A DNA stretch of 64,000 nt. It comes from Lepidostoma basale. Taxonomy: Eukaryota; Arthropoda; Insecta; Trichoptera; Lepidostomatidae. Below the pieces are notes generated by a model that was given only the letters and a program-made list of their open reading frames with translations, searched no databases and was not told where the DNA came from. Shown one piece after another: positions 56,001 to 63,833 of this stretch. A program made the translations under genes and the position numbers. Location of the stretch: assembly GCA_022606425.2 (NCBI GenBank), contig JAHDVF020001520.1, forward strand, positions 186,001 through 250,000, written 5' to 3'. The first letter of the stretch is position 1; the number at the start of each line of letters is the position of its first letter.

Positions 56001-59000
56001 TTTACCCTTATTTGGAATGTGTCACCCCAGCATTGACAGGTACCATGATTGTTATTATCTAATGCGGGATGTTGTCCACCATTACTGCAAATATCTCGTT
56101 CACTTATCAAATCCACACACCTTCCCAATGGTGGCCACCAAATCTGCAAAAATAATATTTTACTTAAATGGTAATTTAGAACCCCAGACCCGGTGTTGCA
56201 GCGGAAACTTCGTAGCATAGGACCAACCAAGAGATCCGTACGAAGACCCAGCAGCCCCTTATAACGAGCACCGTGAGAGCCGGTCGCCTAGCATGGATTG
56301 GGCACGTATGCCGAACCGAAGAGACCAGAGTCATCAAGACCCTGTACGCGTCTAGACCGACTGGAGTAAGACCTCTAAGAAGGCCTAGACAGCGCCTTAT
56401 GGACAATGTTCAGGCTGACCTGGCTAGGTTGGGCAAATCGGACTGCTGGGAGCAAAAGGCGCAGGATCGAGGATCTTGGCGAAAAATCATCAAGGAGGCT
56501 AAAACTCTTCAGGCGTTATATGGCCATAGGAAGTAAGAAGTAATTTAGAATACCTTCGTAGCAGAGTGGCAATGGCTATGACCGCCACTCTTAAGGTCCT
56601 CGGTTCTATTCCATTTGAGTTAATAATATTTGAGTTATCGGGTATTCCACAAGGATCGAACCTTGGACCATTGTTATTCCTAATCCTGATAAATGACATT
56701 CAAGACTGCATTCGGCACGGCACCTGTCTGCTCTTTGCAGATGATCTAAAGCTATTTTCGAGAATCCAGTCTATTGATGACTGCATAAAATTGCAGTCTG
56801 ACATAGATGCGATAGAAAAATGGTCAATGGAAAATAAACTAGAATTAAACATTAAAACATGTGTTGCAATGACATTTACGCGTTCTCCAAGACCAATTGA
56901 TTTCGTTTATACCATTAACAATCAGGCTCTGGAACGAGTTTCCACAATAAAGGATCTCGGTATCGTATTTAATCCCAGGCTGACTTTTTCTGATCACGTG
57001 TTAATGTTGGCATCGACTGGCTATAAACTTCTGGGTTTTGTCTTAAGAACTTGCAAACAGTTCCGAAATCCCGAAGCGATGACATCAATGTTTAACGGCA
57101 TCGTTAGATCAAAATTAGAATACGCGAGTGGTGTATGGTCTCCATACCAGCAGAAGTATGTGGAGGTCTTCTTCTTCCCTTTTTGTAGACTCAGGAGTCT
57201 GTTATTTCAGGCGGGTCCTCTTGAGATGCTGAACTCCAGCTTTCTCTCCACCGTTTCGGGGGTCTTCCTGGTCGGCGTTGTCCGTTTGGCGTTCCATGGA
57301 GAGCTATGTGTGGTATTCTATTTGAGCTCATCCTTTCTACGTGTTCATGCCAGTATCGCCGTCTTTGACGTCCCCATCTGACCACATCTTCGACCTCGCA
57401 GATTTCTCGGATTGCTGTATTCCTAACTCGATCATGTAGGGTCTTGCCAGCTATAGCGCGGAGCGTTTTCATCTCGGTTGTCCTGAGCATGCTCTTTGTC
57501 TTGACAGTGTCTGCCCTCGATTCAATGCCATATGTGAGGATTGGTCGCACACAGGTCTTGTAGATGCGTACCTTGCTGTCAGTCCTCATGTCCCTGTTTC
57601 TCCATATGACATCTTTCAGGCAGCCTGCAACCGCTGCAGCCCTATCCACCTGTGACCTTACTTCTCTGGGGAGGTCATTAGAGCTGGTTACTTCGCTTCC
57701 GAGATATCTGAATAGGTCCACCTGTTCAATCTCCTCCTGGCGTACGGAGACTTCGCATCTCAGTTGATTTCTTGCGAATGTCATACACTTCGTTTTTGGG
57801 GTGGATATGATCATGTTATACTTTGAACAGGATTCATCAAACTTTGAGAGCATTGCTTGCAAGTCGCTTTCATTTTCGGCCACGATTGTGGCGTCGTCTG
57901 CATAGCAAAGCATTCCAATTACTTTTTTTACCCAGAGTGTACCCTAAATTGAGAGATGCAACCTCTGCAATGATGTTGTCCATGATGCAGTTAAAGAGAA
58001 ATGGGCTTAAGCTGTCGCCTTGTCTGATGCCAAGGGATGTTTTTATGGCTTTAGTGAATTTCCCATTTGCTCTGATCCTTGTGTTGCCGTCTAGGTTGAT
58101 CTCTCTTACCACATTAACAAGTGATGGGGGCGCCAACCTCGTGGTCAAAGTATTCAGGAGGTCCTTCAGCTTGATTCTGTCAAACGCTTTTGTGAGGTCG
58201 ATGTAACACAGGTATGCTGGTTTATTATATTCCAATGCTTTTTCCTTTATCTGTCTGAGAGTAAATATTGCATCAGTGGTGGAGCGGTTCCTTCTGAATC
58301 CTTGCTGCTCTTCTCTGTTGGTGATGTGGGTTTCAAGTTTTTCTTTCATGTGGAGGAATTATAACAAATCCAGAAAAAAATTCTGAGATACCTCTATATG
58401 CGGATGAATGGGGTATATCCGAGGTTTATGCACCACAATGAACTATTGATTAACACAGAGTACCGCAGTCTCGAATCAAGAAGAAAGGGTACATTGATGA
58501 TCTTAGGATTTAAAATACTCCGTAACCTCATTGATAGCCCATACCTCTTAGAGTGTTATGGCCTCAATGCACCAGACAGGTATGCTCGCGCTAGAAGACA
58601 CGATCTGTTGTGCATACCGCATAGCAGGACAAATGTCTTGGCGCAGCATACAATGACTCGGGGTATGGTGCTCTTGAATGAGGTGTCAGTCGATGTGGAC
58701 ATTTTCCAAATGACCTATACGTCCTTTAAGGAACTTATAGGTACATACCACAACTGTTAATATTGTTTTATTTTATTTTAATTGTTTTATTTTAATATGT
58801 ATTTTAAAATGTATGTAAAATGCATGTAAAATTTATGTAAATTGTATACAGTAATAGGGTCATAAAAACCTGTTGTATACAAAAAAAAAAAAAAAAAAAA
58901 TACCACTTTTGCATACGTACCCAAAATTCGAAATCTTCAGATGTGTTCTTCGTAACTTTTTCTAAAATTGCTCTTTCAGTTAAAACATGTTCCTCGATAG

Positions 59001-61545
59001 GGTGGACAATAAAATCATCACACTTTTTTCGTTCTTCGTGGTCAGGGGTATAGGTCAAATCCGAAACGTAAGACATTTGGCATTTGGTGTGTTTTGCAGT
59101 TTTTAAGCACAGTAAGGGTGAATATTTTGGCATTTCTATCCGGCATTTTGGTATGTGGTTATCTAAAGTAATCGTTGGACGAGTATAAAATGGCTTATCA
59201 TCTGAAATTCCGGAAAGAATGGGATATCTTGTACATCCGTTTGTAAAACCGAGTTGATGGCAAGTTCCGTTTCCCAAAAGCGGGACATATCGATGAGGGT
59301 CATCCCCTTTCTTGCCCTGGTTCTCCTTAAGACACGGATCTCTGCGGCAAGCCGCTATTGTTCGACTTCCCGCGTACGTCACAATGTTCCCCGACTTGCA
59401 TGGTCCTTGAGTGAAGAGTTGATGGCATCCGGACTTCCGCTGTAACAAAAAATGCCTAAAACATCATAAATATATTCATATTATCGTTCACAATACACAT
59501 GTATTATTAAGGATTAATTTTATCTCAACAGAGACAAATATGTAAATTGCTTTTTGGCAATAGAATATGGTGGTCGAGGCGTTTACAGGACTTATGACCT
59601 GTCATTGGTTGGGTTAAGCGATTGTTTTATGTAATACAACATTTCCCATTCCGCCCTTCTTACGACCACCACGTCTGTCAAATTTTTGAAAGAGTATAAA
59701 TGCTAATATGTTGAGGAACACTTCACACATTTTTGTGCAATTAACACTAGCTCTATCTATTAATATTAGGTGTAAGCATTAAGCAGAAATCTTTATTAAT
59801 GCAATGTGTAAGACTACGCAGTTATCTTCCATTGGTAGTAGGGAATACAACATAATACAACTTCCAAAAATTTGTCAGACATGGTGGTCATAAGAAAAGG
59901 TGGAATGGGGAATGTTGTATTACATAAAGTGTGCGCTTGACCTAACCATTGACAGGTCATAAGTCCTGTAAACACCTCGATCACCATATTATGTTTCCAA
60001 TTTGCATCTTCGTCTCTATTGGAATACGATTAATCCTTGTATAATTTGATAATTATTTGAGCGTCAATTCTAGAGATTGGTTTCCAGCAAATACGAGTGC
60101 TATTAACATCTTTGCTTGTTTCATAGTCGCCTTTTAAAACTAAGAATATGATTTGATACATTTTTGATGTTGGCACTGACGTATGTAAATATTTCATACG
60201 TAAACGAAATACATACCGGGATAATATAGGTCCCTTTATGACACCCACAACGTCCATGTAAAGTATCCCGATCTACTATGGGATAACCTCTAAGGTGACA
60301 GATATCCTTTTCCTTAACCAAGTCCACGCACCTGTTTAAGGAGGGCCACCAGACCTAAATCAGACAGACAGAATGTATTCACAAGACACAAAATATAAAA
60401 CTAACTAACTAACTAACCATCACGCCGTCTCTCCGAAGGGGTAGGCAGAAATAATGGACTGCCACACATTTCTTTCCTAACATATTTCTCTCGCTTCCTC
60501 AACGTTCATACATCGTCTCATGCACGCGCGTCTCACATGGCCGACATTAAATATATGATTTTTTTATCGTACCACGTTTTCCTCGGTCTTCCTCTATGTC
60601 TGATTCCATTTACATCGTTAACATATACTTTTTTTACCATTCTTTCTTCATTCATTCTTTCCATATGTCCAAACCATCTTAATGATCCTTTCATTATTTT
60701 GTTCATAACATCACATTCGCACCGCATTCACATTGCCACAAAATATTATTAATATTAATAATAATAATTAATAATAAGGCATATGTCACCACTGTAATGT
60801 CCACCACCCTAAATAGTTTTGTCGATTGACTGACAGCCCACTTATCTATCTGGTGAAAATTAAAATCCCCTGATTTTGTGACTAAATCCAAACAATAGAA
60901 ACTATACTTCAGAATCGGAAGTTACTTTTGATTCAATCTATTATAGTAAAAATAAAAATAACTTATTATTATCAATCATCTGCTTTCATTATTATCCTTG
61001 TTTCGTCGTTTAGTACGCTTTCATACATCGTTTTCCCGAACATTCTTCTCAAGGATCTCATTTCTATCTCATATATCCTTTTTTCGCCAGTTTTAAGCTA
61101 CATTATAGTTCGTGCATAATGGTTGACACTAGAACACCATTATGTACGGTAGATTGGAGTATATCAATACTATATATAGGTACTTATACCAAATTAAACA
61201 ATCGTAATTAATTGAATTGTTGTTTGCCAACTCCAAGCTTCATCAATTGATATTTAATCTATTGTTTATTCGCCATCATTGAATGTTGTGGATTCACATT
61301 TAAGGGCTTTGTTTAAAAAAATAATGTATATATTGAGCCATTCCTACCTTAAAACCTGTCGCGTTAGGTTTCTGTTCTAAGAATCCAGTGTTAATGTCGT
61401 TCCCTTCGCCAAAATAGTACAAATCATTGCACGGAGTTTTATCATCTTCATAATCATAGTCATCAACAGGGTGTCCAAAACCAATTTCTCCTAAAGCCAG
61501 TATCATCACCATCACCATTAATATTGTTTGACAGGTGAACGCCAT
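52704..61545 (-). CDS. Secreted Cys-rich protein with two DUF4789-like cassettes; five coding exons
   Basis: Spliced gene assembled by eye: join 61348-61545, 60217-60354, 58921-59439, 56006-56143 and 52704-53015, read on the minus strand, about 434 residues. Every junction is GT/AG and in phase 0. The product has an N-terminal signal peptide, then two repeats of a cassette made of a 46-residue Cys module (starting WWP.L.RCVDL) and a longer Cys-rich module (starting GCH..FTQGPC). The GPC and Cys pattern recalls the insect DUF4789 family; that is from memory and was not searched. It is probably extracellular, with disulfides and several N-glycosylation sequons (for example NAT near residue 61); no enzymatic motif is visible. 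Introns are 993, 777, 2777 and 2990 bp and filled with transposons. The alternative is two genes, the second starting at exon 4, but no signal peptide exon is visible before exon 4. Confidence 0.72.
53205..53528 (-). mobile_element. RTE-B C-terminal fragment in host gene intron 4
   Basis: 104-codon open frame: LRDRIRNEEIRRRTRVADVM, LKWQWAGHLARQ, RRPPMRWTDDIVKRV, DEWRKLEEAYIQQWREKG stop. Sense relative to the host gene. Confidence 0.85.
53560..53800 (+). mobile_element. SINE-T copy in host gene intron 4
   Basis: Head TTCGTGGCCGAGTGGTTAGT, B box AGTTCGATTCC, body and partial tail. Antisense to the host gene. Confidence 0.85.
53887..54770. repeat. Minisatellite, period 42 bp, in host gene intron 4
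   Basis: About 19 diverged units around GAATCTCTCAACCTTTTATA then ACATTAGTATTTT; the first unit starts at 53911, 53953, 53995 and 54037 are exactly 42 apart. A P2 fragment of about 85 bp interrupts it at 54095-54180. Confidence 0.88.
55035..55165 (+). repeat. P6 Penelope-type repeat in host gene intron 4
   Basis: TTTGATAATGCCTTAGACAG, then GCGATACATG and the AAACTTCTAGAA block. Confidence 0.55.
55235..55945. repeat. P3 Penelope-type inverted pair in host gene intron 4
   Basis: Arms 55235-55350 and 55800-55945 mirror each other. Both carry the motif: minus strand 55318-55280 with intact CUGAAGA, GAAAC and GUC, and plus strand 55845-55883 with two core changes. Confidence 0.75.
56006..56143 (-). 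CDS. Exon 4: 46-residue Cys module, second copy
   Basis: 138 bp, the same length as exon 2. Acceptor tttttgcag|ATT, donor AGG|gtaaaa. It starts IWWPPLGRCVDL and keeps DIC and the C-x-C pair. Phase 0 at both ends. It is separated from exon 3 by 2.8 kb of nested LINEs. Confidence 0.75.
56170..56545 (+). mobile_element. RTE-B C-terminal fragment in host gene intron 3
   Basis: RAGRLAWIGHVCRTEETRVI, RPLRRPRQRLMDNV and DRGSWRKIIKEAKTLQALYG, then stop; antisense to the host gene. Confidence 0.8.
56546..56612 (+). mobile_element. Third SINE-like tRNA head, copy 2
   Basis: GAGTGGCAATGGCTATGACC and GGTTCTATTCC, squeezed between an RTE-B 3' end and the jockey-like LINE. Confidence 0.5.
56628..57166 (+). 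pseudogene. Jockey-like reverse transcriptase, palm to thumb
   Basis: In order: SGIPQGSNLGPLLF (template-grip motif), LLFADDLKLFS (catalytic FADD), KLELNIKTCV, LGIVFNPRLTFSDH, LLGFVLRTCKQF, KLEYASGVWSPYQQKYVE. The frame is open to the insertion. The N-terminal palm and the endonuclease are missing. Confidence 0.88.
57167..58347 (-). mobile_element. RTE-B LINE nested in the jockey-like LINE
   Basis: Flanked by the 9-bp duplication ATGTGGAGG (57158-57166 and 58348-58356). 5' truncated inside reverse transcriptase, with a GAAGAAGAAGA tail on its minus strand. Confidence 0.9.
57191..58347 (-). pseudogene. RTE-B reverse transcriptase and C-terminal region
   Basis: QQGFRRNRSTTDAIF, then YIDLTKAFDRI (first catalytic Asp), LGIRQGDSLSPFLFN, and after one frameshift near 57900 MLCYADDATIVAENE (YADD), YLGSEV, ILTYGIES, LRAIAGKTLHDRVRN and GRPPKRWRESW. 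One frameshift in 1.2 kb suggests a fairly recent insertion. Confidence 0.88.
58348..58760 (+). pseudogene. Jockey-like reverse transcriptase, C-terminus after the insertion
   Basis: Continues the frame of 57166 across the insertion: VEEL, one TAA stop, QIQKKILRYLYMRMNGVY and on to FKELIGTYHNC and stop. The single TAA is the only lesion seen here. Confidence 0.82.
58921..59439 (-). CDS. Exon 3: Cys-rich GPC module, first copy, with long C-terminal extension
   Basis: 519 bp, 173 codons. The acceptor is ttgttacag|CGG and the donor TGG|gtacgt. It opens RKSGCHQLFTQGPCKSG, aligning with exon 5 over about the first 100 residues. It then carries about 60 extra residues rich in charged side chains (including HEERKKCDDF and a Glu/Lys run) that exon 5 lacks. 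NGT and NTS sequons are present. A jockey-like LINE ends in an A-run only about 20 bp beyond the donor, at 58881-58900, so the insertion narrowly missed the splice site. Confidence 0.75.
59508..60037. mobile_element. Foldback/MITE family F, full copy in host gene intron 2
   Basis: About 530 bp. The ends AAGGATTAATTTTATCTC and inverse ATTAATCCTT start inverted arms of about 160 bp (including GGACTTATGACCTGTCATTG), around a unique centre of about 200 bp. No coding region. Confidence 0.75.
60217..60354 (-). CDS. Exon 2: 46-residue Cys module, first copy
   Basis: 138 bp, bounded by acceptor tgatttag|GTC and donor CCG|gtatgt. It begins VWWPSLNRCVDL, continues to a DIC motif and ends with C-G-C-H. 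Ungapped alignment with exon 4 gives about 20 identical residues of 46, including every Cys (module positions 9, 19, 36 and 38) and both Trp. Both ends are phase 0, so the module could be duplicated or skipped without shifting frame. Confidence 0.75.
60400..60740 (-). mobile_element. LINE-A fragment in host gene intron 1
   Basis: Four TAAC units, terminal block, then KGSLRWFGHMERMNEERMV and RHRGRPRKTWYD on the minus strand, sense relative to the host gene. Confidence 0.8.
60970..61140 (-). mobile_element. LINE-A internal fragment in host gene intron 1
   Basis: Decayed copy of the segment from NDE.R through MRSLRR to the LVST region. Confidence 0.6.
61348..61545 (-). CDS. Exon 1: start codon, signal peptide and acidic linker
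   Basis: Encodes 66 residues. MAFTC is followed by a hydrophobic run rich in M, V, I and L up to about residue 19, with likely cleavage near residue 24 (after IGFG). Then comes an acidic Asp/Tyr stretch, one Cys, and an NAT glycosylation sequon near the end. The donor is AAG|gtagga at 61347. Eleven bases upstream of the ATG a pyrimidine-rich tttttttcag could be a splice acceptor (exon edge 61556), so a non-coding 5' exon probably lies further upstream; it was not found. A decayed copy of this exon is at 38.05-38.16 kb. Confidence 0.78.
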
Positions 61546-61659
61546 CTTTTAAAAACCTGAAAAAAATATCCCTTGAATTTTTTCCAAAGGCAAAGTTTTA
61601 TTTCGTAAATAATATATTAACTAATATTTTGTGTTGCGAATTCAACCATTCATTATACG

Positions 61660-61760
61660 AGTATAATGTATGCTGCATAAAATTGTGCATCGAAGAAGGG
61701 TCATAACCGAAACATGTCTGCAAATTAAAAATATAGTGTTGCGAAAAGAAAAGAAAGTGT
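61660..61760 (+). repeat. Hammerhead-like Penelope-type terminus upstream of the host gene
   Basis: UGCA, UCGAAGA, A, GGG hairpin ACC, GAAAC, AU, GUC, UGCA. Four stem I pairs; two core bases are exchanged. Confidence 0.5.
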
Positions 61761-61849
61761 TATTCTATGTATTCAAATGTGATTCCATAATACCAAGTGA
61801 AAGTAAATATATTATCAAAGAAATCAATTAATTTTAAATAAATTTAAGG

Positions 61850-62300
61850 CGTTAACACTGTGGAATTCCATAATGACGAATTTTTATGAATTAAAACAGT
61901 GTTTTTTCCACTTTTAAGTTTATTATTTTCGACATGTTACGAAGGCTTACACCTACATCATCTGGAAAACGAAACTAACTAACTAACCATCACGCCGTTT
62001 CCCCGAAAGGGTAGGCAGAAAGAATGGATTGTCACACTTTAACCGATGCGGCACTCCATCCTTCTCTTTTCGCCCCGCGGGAGACGCGGTGTGATGAGTT
62101 GCGTCCACATCCACAAAATAAATCTAAAACTTTATAAAAAAACTATCTTTATCTAAAAAGATATAAACTTTATATCGGGAAAACGATATAAAGTTCATAT
62201 CGTTCTCCCGATGATAAAGGTGTAAGCCTTCGAAACATGTCGAGAAAAATAAACTCAAAAGTCGAAAAAACAGTGTTAATTCATACAAATTCGAAATCAA
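61850..62300. repeat. P7 Penelope-type pair around SINE-B
   Basis: Left arm 61850-61975, right arm 62195-62300. The right arm motif reads UUCUC, CCGAUGA, U, AAAGG hairpin CCUUC, GAAAC, AU, GUC, GAGAA, with five stem I pairs. Confidence 0.65.
61976..62135 (-). mobile_element. SINE-B copy inside a P7 palindrome
   Basis: Terminal block through GCGGGAGACGCGGTGTGATG, then the body shortened. P7 arms lie on both sides (61850-61975 and 62195-62300). Confidence 0.75.
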
Positions 62301-62394
62301 ATTATTATTTATTTTTAAGATAGTATGAAATACGATATTACAAGGCGAAACTCGTCGCTCGCTTCTAAAAAAATATTTTTCTTCTTCTTTTTAG

Positions 62395-62570
62395 GTTCGA
62401 TCGTATGACATTTTCATGAGGTGAGCTGCCTTAGGATGATGGCGTCCAGCTATCCCTCCTTCTCTTCGCCGGCCTTCCTGGTAATCTCTAACTGCTGAAG
62501 ATTTAATCTTTGACAATTTTTGCGATTCTTGTGTTCTCCGTGCGGTTCACATGATCTCTCTAAAAGCATA
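62395..62570 (-). mobile_element. LINE 3' fragment with (GAA)n tail
   Basis: Reverse: QQLEITRKAGEEKEG, a decayed end, then AAAAAGAAGAAGAAA. Confidence 0.55.
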
Positions 62571-62712
62571 TTTTGCTTCATCTTCACCTTACTGTGTTTT
62601 TAATACCACAGAAAGATCTTATCGTCTCATTCCTGATCCGATATCTGAGGTTTCTGCCTGAGATGGAGCGTAGGGTTCTCATTTTTGTTACTCTGAGAAG
62701 GTTTTTAGTCCT

Positions 62713-63400
62713 ATTGATTTGGACAATGACAGTGAAATCCGCAGAACTACTGGATACTTTTGGAAGAAGGGTGCTGCGCAGAATTCTGGGGCCTGTGAAT
62801 GACGGCGAAGGCTGGAGAGTGCGGCATTATGAGGGGCTGTACCATATCTACAAAGCTCCCAGTCTCTCTACCCAGGTCAGATTGAATAGACTGAGATGGG
62901 ACGGTCACGTGCAGAGGATGACGTCATCGCGAACCCCAAAAGGATTGCTGGAGTGGCACCCAGGTGGTAGAAGATCAATTGGACGACCAAGGCTGCGATG
63001 GGAGGATAAAGTTGGGAGAGATGGGGCGAAATTGTTACGAGTGTCAGATTGGAGTGTCGAAGTTGAGGACAGGAGGAGTTGGAGGCGAAGAATACTGGAG
63101 GCTAAGGCTCGATATGGGCTGTAAGCAGTGGCGGTACTACCATAGAAGCCCAAAAGCCCGGCTAGCGTAAGAAATTTTGAATCAAAACCTCTTCTGGCTT
63201 ACAGAGGTTCAGCTCTTGTGGCTATTCCTCTTACGTCTGATGGGAACGTTGTTGGAAGGTGATCTGGTGGGTTGTTGGTTTATACGGGGTCATGATTACT
63301 TTGATTTGGGGGTTTTGATTGAAAATTTCTTACGCAAGCCGGGCTTCTGGGCTTCTATGGGAGTACCGCCACTGGCTGTAAGGCCATCGAAGAAGAAGAT
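62713..63400 (+). mobile_element. RTE-B C-terminal fragment interrupted by a hAT MITE
   Basis: Open 62713-63123: ELLDTFGRRVLRRILGPVND, RLRWDGHVQRM, GRRSIGRPRLRWEDKV, EDRRSWRRRILEAKARYGL stop. The 3' tail GGCCATCGAAGAAGAAG resumes after the MITE at 63383. Confidence 0.88.
63126..63374. mobile_element. hAT-type MITE with 8-bp target duplication
   Basis: 249 bp, flanked by the direct repeat GCTGTAAG (63118-63125 and 63375-63382). The ends start CAGTGGCGGTACT and form inverted repeats of about 64 bp with only about four differences. No coding capacity. It interrupts the 3' end of an RTE-B LINE just at its stop codon. Confidence 0.9.
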
Positions 63401-63833
63401 ATCGACTCTGACTCTTATATATTGAAACGATCATACTACGTAGAAGACATCGTTCACGTGTTGCGGTAAGACATTATTAAATAAAAAAAATAAACTCTTG
63501 TCGTTTTATCGCGTGTTCGAAATTGTTGTTTTTCAATGACGTATTTATGATTAAGATCTTCCTCCTTTTAATGTAGTAAACGTATAAACACTCTTGGAGA
63601 TAATATCTGCATTATTCTAGAATTGCAAGATTTCCAGTTGACCCGTCCGTTCTACAAGTATTGTGGGCGTTAGATTAATGTAATAATAACGACTTGTAAT
63701 TGCAACCTTCACATATGTATGTTATCCCAGCGCCAATATGATGATGTTATGCACTTTACGATTAAGAAATAGGCATCGTAGAATGTGAATGATTCCCAAA
63801 CGCAATATTTCACGATCTAGGAAAATATTAAAA
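63400..63833. other. Unassigned stretch
   Basis: No coding or repeat signal noticed. Confidence 0.4.

Larger units (their letters stand above)
56615..58900 (+). mobile_element. Jockey-like LINE, 5' truncated, split by an RTE-B insertion
   Basis: Coding 56615-57157, insertion 57167-58347, coding again 58357-58760, then a 3' UTR and an A-run of 20 at 58881-58900. It lies in host gene intron 3, antisense to the gene. Confidence 0.88.

Noticed and set aside
55976..56230. Exon 4 as a stand-alone 84-codon gene
   Set aside because: Only the part between the GT/AG signals matches exon 2; the flanks read into intron, and the phase-0 borders fit the spliced model.
58804..58920. C-terminal extension of exon 3 through a Phe run
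   Set aside because: The Phe codons are the complement of the LINE A-run; a GTACGT donor precedes it at the correct phase.
63177..63425. 82-codon plus-strand frame
   Set aside because: It lies across a non-coding hAT MITE and its flank.
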